DNA from: Serratia symbiotica
GTDB lineage: Bacteria > Pseudomonadota > Gammaproteobacteria > Enterobacterales > Enterobacteriaceae
NCBI GenBank assembly: GCA_900380265.1
Contig: LR025083.1
Location: 2,294,001-2,358,000 of the forward strand
Length of the DNA: 64,000 nt
Direction: 5' to 3'
Both the position numbers and the translations under genes were made by a program. This document shows, piece after piece, positions 60,029-64,000 of the stretch; the first letter of the stretch is position 1; every line of letters starts with the position of its first letter. The notes under the pieces were generated by a model. The model saw nothing but the letters and a program-made list of their open reading frames with translations. It searched no databases and had not been told where the DNA came from.

Positions 60029-60714
60029 GAGTTACTCTATGAGGCGTTAATTTAGCTGCACTATACCCGCGAAATCGCTCATTGCCATATATTTATATGC
60101 TGCTGTAGCTAGTCTTAGGTAGGTGAAGAACCACAATACCCATGCAGTGAAGAACATAAAACCAAGCTATTGATACGGCCATACGACCTGACAAACCTCA
60201 TTCTATTTCAGTGCTGATGCGCTGCCAGTAGTGCTAAACAGCGGAGTTTTATTCGCTTTACTGATCAAAATAACCTGATGATCCCCTTTTATCGTCCAGG
60301 CGGCCCGTTCAAGCAGAATAAAATAGATCTAACTCATAGCACCGCCATTCATTAACAACGACTATAATTAACATATTGGCAAGAAAACTGAAATACATAT
60401 CACCTTCAGGACTCGGCAAGAACGAGATACTGTCGAATTAACGAAGATCAGATCGAAGTTTTTATGAGATTCTAGCAAACCGCTAGTAACAAGGGTTTTA
60501 TTCAAACCTAACAGCAACACTATTAGCCTTAACAATAGTGATTAGGGTGCCCACACATGCAAAAATCTGAAGAGATACCTAGCATAGAATAGGCATTACG
60601 CATGGCGTCAGGTATAATTTATCTGTTCTTTGGCAAGTTACAGCATCCAGCGCTAAAAACGGGTGAATACACAAATAAATTATTGTATTTAATAAGTCCA
60701 TAAGTGGATAATCT
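60029..60714 (-). pseudogene. nfi: nfi relic (endonuclease V)
   Basis: The gap between hemE and yjaG has the size of nfi (about 670 bp), which occupies this place in E. coli. Minus-strand translation still shows it. Around 60478-60370 the relic has FDLIFVNSTVSRSCRVL where endonuclease V has PDLVFVDGHGISHPRRL. Around 60265-60205, SKANKTPLFSTTG stands for SKARCNPLFIATG. Stops and shifts abolish the frame. Endonuclease V starts repair of deaminated adenine (inosine) in DNA, so this is a further lost repair function beside recF. Confidence 0.7.
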
Positions 60715-61821
60715 CTACTTAGCACTGAGTGCTAGATTATATATTACATCTAATCCTTGATAATGGTATTTCGCTGACTGGGTATGGACAACCTCAACGA
60801 ACACGCCAGCATTTGCCGGGGGCACATCCTGATGAATGCCATGGCCCAAATTACACACATGCCCTTCCCCGTAACCAAAACCAGCTAAAATAGCTTCCAC
60901 CTCTTGGCTGATTCGTTCTGGCGTCGCATAGAGCATCGATGGGTCCATATTTCCTTGTAACGCAACTTTATCACCCACACGACGGCGCGCATCACTGATA
61001 TCCGTGACCCAGTCTAAACCCAACGCATCGCAACCAGTGGATACCATTGCTTCTAGCCATTGGCCACCACCTTTGGTGAACAATGTTACCGGTACTTGGC
61101 GGGCATCGTTTTCACGAACCAGGCCATCGACAATCTTATGCATATAATAGAGTGAAAATTCACGATAATCACGACTAGTTAATACCCCCCCCCAAGTGTC
61201 AAACACCATCACCGACTGCGCACCAGCCTTTATTTGGGCATTCAGATAAAGGATTACGCTGTCTGCCAGCTTATCCAAGAGCAAGTGCAACGTAGCCGGT
61301 TCGACGTACATCATTTTTTTAATCTTAGAAAAAACCTTACTACTACCACCTTCTACCATATAGGTCGCGAGAGTCCACGGGCTCCCGGCAAACCCGATCA
61401 ATGGCACTGTTCCCTTTAGTTCACGGCGGATAGCACGCACCGTATCCATCACGTAATATAATTCCACCTCCGGATCGAATAGTGCTAATTTCTTTACATC
61501 GGAAAGACTGTTAATTGTGGAAGAAAAGCGCGGACCGTCGTTAATTTCGAAATGTAGCCCAAGGCCCATAGCATCGGGAATGGTGAGAATATCGGAGAAC
61601 AAGATTGCAGCATCTAGGGCATAACGTCGCAACGGCTGCAGCGTGACTTCACAGGCCAACTCCGCATTCTTGCATAGTGACATAAAATCACCAGCCTTAG
61701 CACGAGTCGCCTTGTACTCAGGCAAATAACGACCAGCCTGGCGCATCATCCATACCGGTGTGATATCCACAGGCTGACACAACAGCGCTCGCAAGTAACG
61801 ATCGTTCTTTAAAGTATTCAT
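60715..61821 (-). CDS. hemE: Uroporphyrinogen decarboxylase
   Basis: HemE decarboxylates uroporphyrinogen III to coproporphyrinogen III in haem synthesis. I start at the ATG at 61821 ([14 protein letters not shown]), matching the E. coli start; another ATG lies six codons upstream. The length is then 368 aa against 354. The excess is a 14-residue C-terminal tail (after YHY) that looks like read-through past a lost stop codon. Active-site motifs are intact: [57 protein letters not shown] and [12 protein letters not shown]. The WGG codons contain a run of nine G (61185-61193), a slippage-prone tract in an essential region. Retention implies haem synthesis or a remnant of it. Confidence 0.96.
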   Translation of the reverse strand: MNTLKNDRYLRALLCQPVDITPVWMMRQAGRYLPEYKATRAKAGDFMSLCKNAELACEVTLQPLRRYALDAAILFSDILTIPDAMGLGLHFEINDGPRFSSTINSLSDVKKLALFDPEVELYYVMDTVRAIRRELKGTVPLIGFAGSPWTLATYMVEGGSSKVFSKIKKMMYVEPATLHLLLDKLADSVILYLNAQIKAGAQSVMVFDTWGGVLTSRDYREFSLYYMHKIVDGLVRENDARQVPVTLFTKGGGQWLEAMVSTGCDALGLDWVTDISDARRRVGDKVALQGNMDPSMLYATPERISQEVEAILAGFGYGEGHVCNLGHGIHQDVPPANAGVFVEVVHTQSAKYHYQGLDVIYNLALSAK

Positions 61822-62699
61822 TCTTAGCCACTGACTCATCTATCTACCATTGTAGATCACTCTACCCATTGCGTTGCAACGCTTGGGTATGCCGATAAAC
61901 TGCATGCTTTAAAACTATAGTGTGATAAACTCATAACTGTTATAAGTTCTGGTATACTAGCTGAAGTTATGCATAAAATATCACCTTATGTATTTTATCA
62001 TTTAAACTAGCTAAGCCACTAATTCAAAGTAATGAAACATTAATAGCTTAGTGCCCGCTAAGAAAGCAACAATAATCTACAGAACAAGCAAGATGTCTCC
62101 TAGTTTAGGATGCCAGCTATGATGTGTGCAGCCAGGATCATTACTCCTTATAAAAACTAAACCAGTAACTGTCCTAACCCAATCAGTCAGACAAAACTTG
62201 CTATATGCAACGCTCATAACCCACAAGCATGAAAAAAACCAGGCTAGTCGACTAGCGGTATCATTCCATTGCCAGAAAAACTTTTCCACATCTACCTCAC
62301 CCATATGCAAGGGTTAAGCAACGACATGCGAATAACGATGCTGGCATATGGCGCAAACTTAATATTGCTCAATAACAATACAAATACCCCATAGCATCAC
62401 TCAGAACGCAGCCACTTTAATGTAGACTAGCACTGCCATGTAAGGTACCTACCAGCGCTAATAGCAGTACAACTGTGACTAGGTTGGAAAAAGGCAACAC
62501 TACGCTAATCGGCTTAGCGACAACTCCACTCACTATCGCCTATCGGATAAAGCGTTTAGATCATCTTCGCTTGGAGCAACTGTCGCCTATGCTAGACAAA
62601 TAGCGCGCTGCTAAGCGCGTAACGTATAACTGTAGAATTTTATTCAATGATATCGTCACAGCTCCGGAGATGTAGTTTACCCCCTCCGCGAGATCATTA

Positions 62700-62880
62700 G
62701 CCTTAATAGCATACAAGGTGCATTACTGCGCTGGCAGTATCTCACTAAAGTGAATAATTTTCCGAAAACCATGTCATTATCATTCACACGCCAGACAGTG
62801 GCCTCTAACGCCGGCTTATCCTGATCAACATAAACCGCCGCAAATCAGAATCGATAAAAATCGGCCACCATGTTATGGTT
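62700..62880 (-). pseudogene. Possible unidentified coding relic
   Basis: One minus-strand frame is open for about 58 codons with a single stop and protein-like composition: FAAVYVDQDKPALEATVWRV, then NDNDMVFGKLFTLVRYCQR. No family recognised. Confidence 0.25.
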
Positions 62881-63124
62881 AAAATCAGCTTAAAAATCCG
62901 AAACAGATGGATGATTTGATTGATTAAATAAAGTGGAGAAAGTGGTATAACCTATCCATTTAAAAGCAGATACCATGTTGGATCTATCTATTTGATCTAC
63001 CAATACATAAAATGGGTACAGTGGCTATCCATAATTCTCCGATGCCTATTGGCCAGTGCCAATCTATTAGGGTGGGAGAAAATCAATGAGATAGCAGAAA
63101 AATCAAATCAGAGATATTCAGTAG

Positions 63125-63146
63125 TTCTCTACTGAGAAGTAGAGAA
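63125..63146. repeat. 9-bp perfect hairpin
   Basis: TTCTCTACT pairs with AGTAGAGAA across a 4-nt loop. Confidence 0.5.
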
Positions 63147-63479
63147 AGTTTAATGATTTCACAATGCATGCCTGAACGATCTGGTTCCGATACATTTATA
63201 TCGGTCAACCATTTTACCACATCACATCTCGCACAATACATTGGGAATAGCGCAGTAATGTCTTATGTCATCAGACAATTTCCTGCATCACCTATTACTT
63301 AATATCTGCGATAGCTATCACATTTCACTGACGCTCAGGCATGATTTTCCCTTCTTATGGTCGGGACACTCAAAACTATGAAGCGTAGTTCACGAAGCTC
63401 TTCTATGCGCGTTGGCTAACTGATTGCCATAACCTGCAAATCCGATGTACGGGTAATCTTTGCAGGCCCAGGCATTCTG

Positions 63480-63665
63480 CCATTGAGAGAATCTATCGAA
63501 TATAGACGAAGAAGTAGGCGAATATCAGCGCGCGATATTGTACGATCTTATTTCTGTGCAGACCCATATTCCTTCTGGCTACCACCACAATAGGGCTGCC
63601 ATTAATGAAGAATAATTCACTGCTACGGTGTCGCTACGTCACGGCACAAGCGATTCACTACCCAT
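63480..63665 (+). pseudogene. Possible unidentified coding relic
   Basis: One plus-strand frame reads NLSNIDEEVGEYQRAILYDL, then ISVQTHIPSGYHHNRAAINE. After one stop it continues FTATVSLRHGTSDSLPI. This is unusually protein-like for the region and interrupted only once. I do not recognise the family. Confidence 0.3.
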
Positions 63666-64000
63666 CTGATAAAGAAGCGCAAACCCATGGGTGCACACCT
63701 AAAATTTTACCATAAACCACCCTGCCGAGCTGGCCATGAGCACACCGTCACGTAGTTTCTAAAGAAACTATATCAATAGCTTTCTGTTCATCCGTTGGGA
63801 ACGCTAATTCAACTAATCCTTGATCTCAACACCAGCATACATTTCCTGAGAGATCTATGGAACTACTAAGACGGCCTATTTCTCTTCCATGTGGTCCCAA
63901 AGTTCTACTTGATCAAAACTTTGAAGAGTTACTTAATTACTACCTTATTTAGGCATTTAGCCCACCGATCAAATAAAAGAAGCGCTACTTAGCCATATAC

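Larger units (their letters stand above)
61822..64000. other. Region upstream of hemE, decayed DNA
   Basis: No intact gene. A near-palindrome with a GCGTTG/CAACGC core lies at 61864-61887, close to where the hemE promoter should be. Two coding-like relics are listed separately (62700-62880 minus, 63480-63660 plus). Perfect stems occur at 63125-63146 (TTCTCTACT/AGTAGAGAA) and 63753-63770 (TAGTTTCT/AGAAACTA). In E. coli nudC and rsd precede hemE; I could not match either. Confidence 0.5.

Overview
The window looks like a stretch of chromosome from a host-restricted Enterobacterales (gammaproteobacterial) symbiont in an intermediate stage of genome decay. The 22 intact protein genes align almost end to end with E. 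coli-type proteins (GyrB 804 aa, RpoB 1342 aa, RpoC 1406 aa, MnmE 454 aa, RplA 234 aa). Together with five tRNA genes they fill only about 25 kb of the 64 kb. The rest has no credible gene. Where the ancestral gene order tells us what to expect, the empty spaces can still be read as very old pseudogenes: recF, tufB, nfi and a whole rRNA operon. I cannot name the species from sequence alone.

Layout. 1-14623 is a gene desert. 14624-25429 is the dnaA region: gyrB, a recF relic, dnaN and dnaA on the minus strand, and rpmH, rnpA, yidD, yidC and mnmE on the plus strand. 25430-30917 is empty apart from an unidentified coding relic and a perfect 32-nt palindrome. 30918-45095, read on the minus strand, is thrU-tyrU-glyT-thrT tRNAs, a tufB relic, secE-nusG, rplKA, rplJL and rpoBC, which is the classic transcription/translation superoperon. 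coaA (plus) and birA-murB (minus) follow at 46.1-49.1 kb. 49.1-55 kb holds a decayed rRNA operon in which only tRNA-Glu survives. hupA, yjaG, an nfi relic and hemE (all minus) lie at 58.98-61.8 kb, and the last 2.2 kb is empty.

The retained genes form an information-processing core: replication initiation and clamp (DnaA, DnaN), gyrase, RNA polymerase, ribosomal proteins, the tRNA maturation and modification factors RnpA and MnmE, and membrane protein insertion (YidC, SecE). A few metabolic genes accompany them (CoaA, BirA, MurB, HemE). Ancestral operon junctions survive with their original spacing, including a 4-nt murB/birA overlap, a 3-nt rplK/rplA gap, abutting secE/nusG and the rplL-rpoB attenuator.

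I found no CRISPR array, defence island, insertion sequence, prophage or secretion locus. The most unusual signals are in the noncoding DNA. There is a marked excess of perfect short hairpins and palindromes, several of them inside decayed genes where the ancestral gene should not have had them. One locus near 58.2 kb has an extended -10 promoter, a structured body and a strong terminator but no ORF, and could be a small RNA. The order hupA-rrn-murB suggests an ancient rearrangement through rRNA operons.
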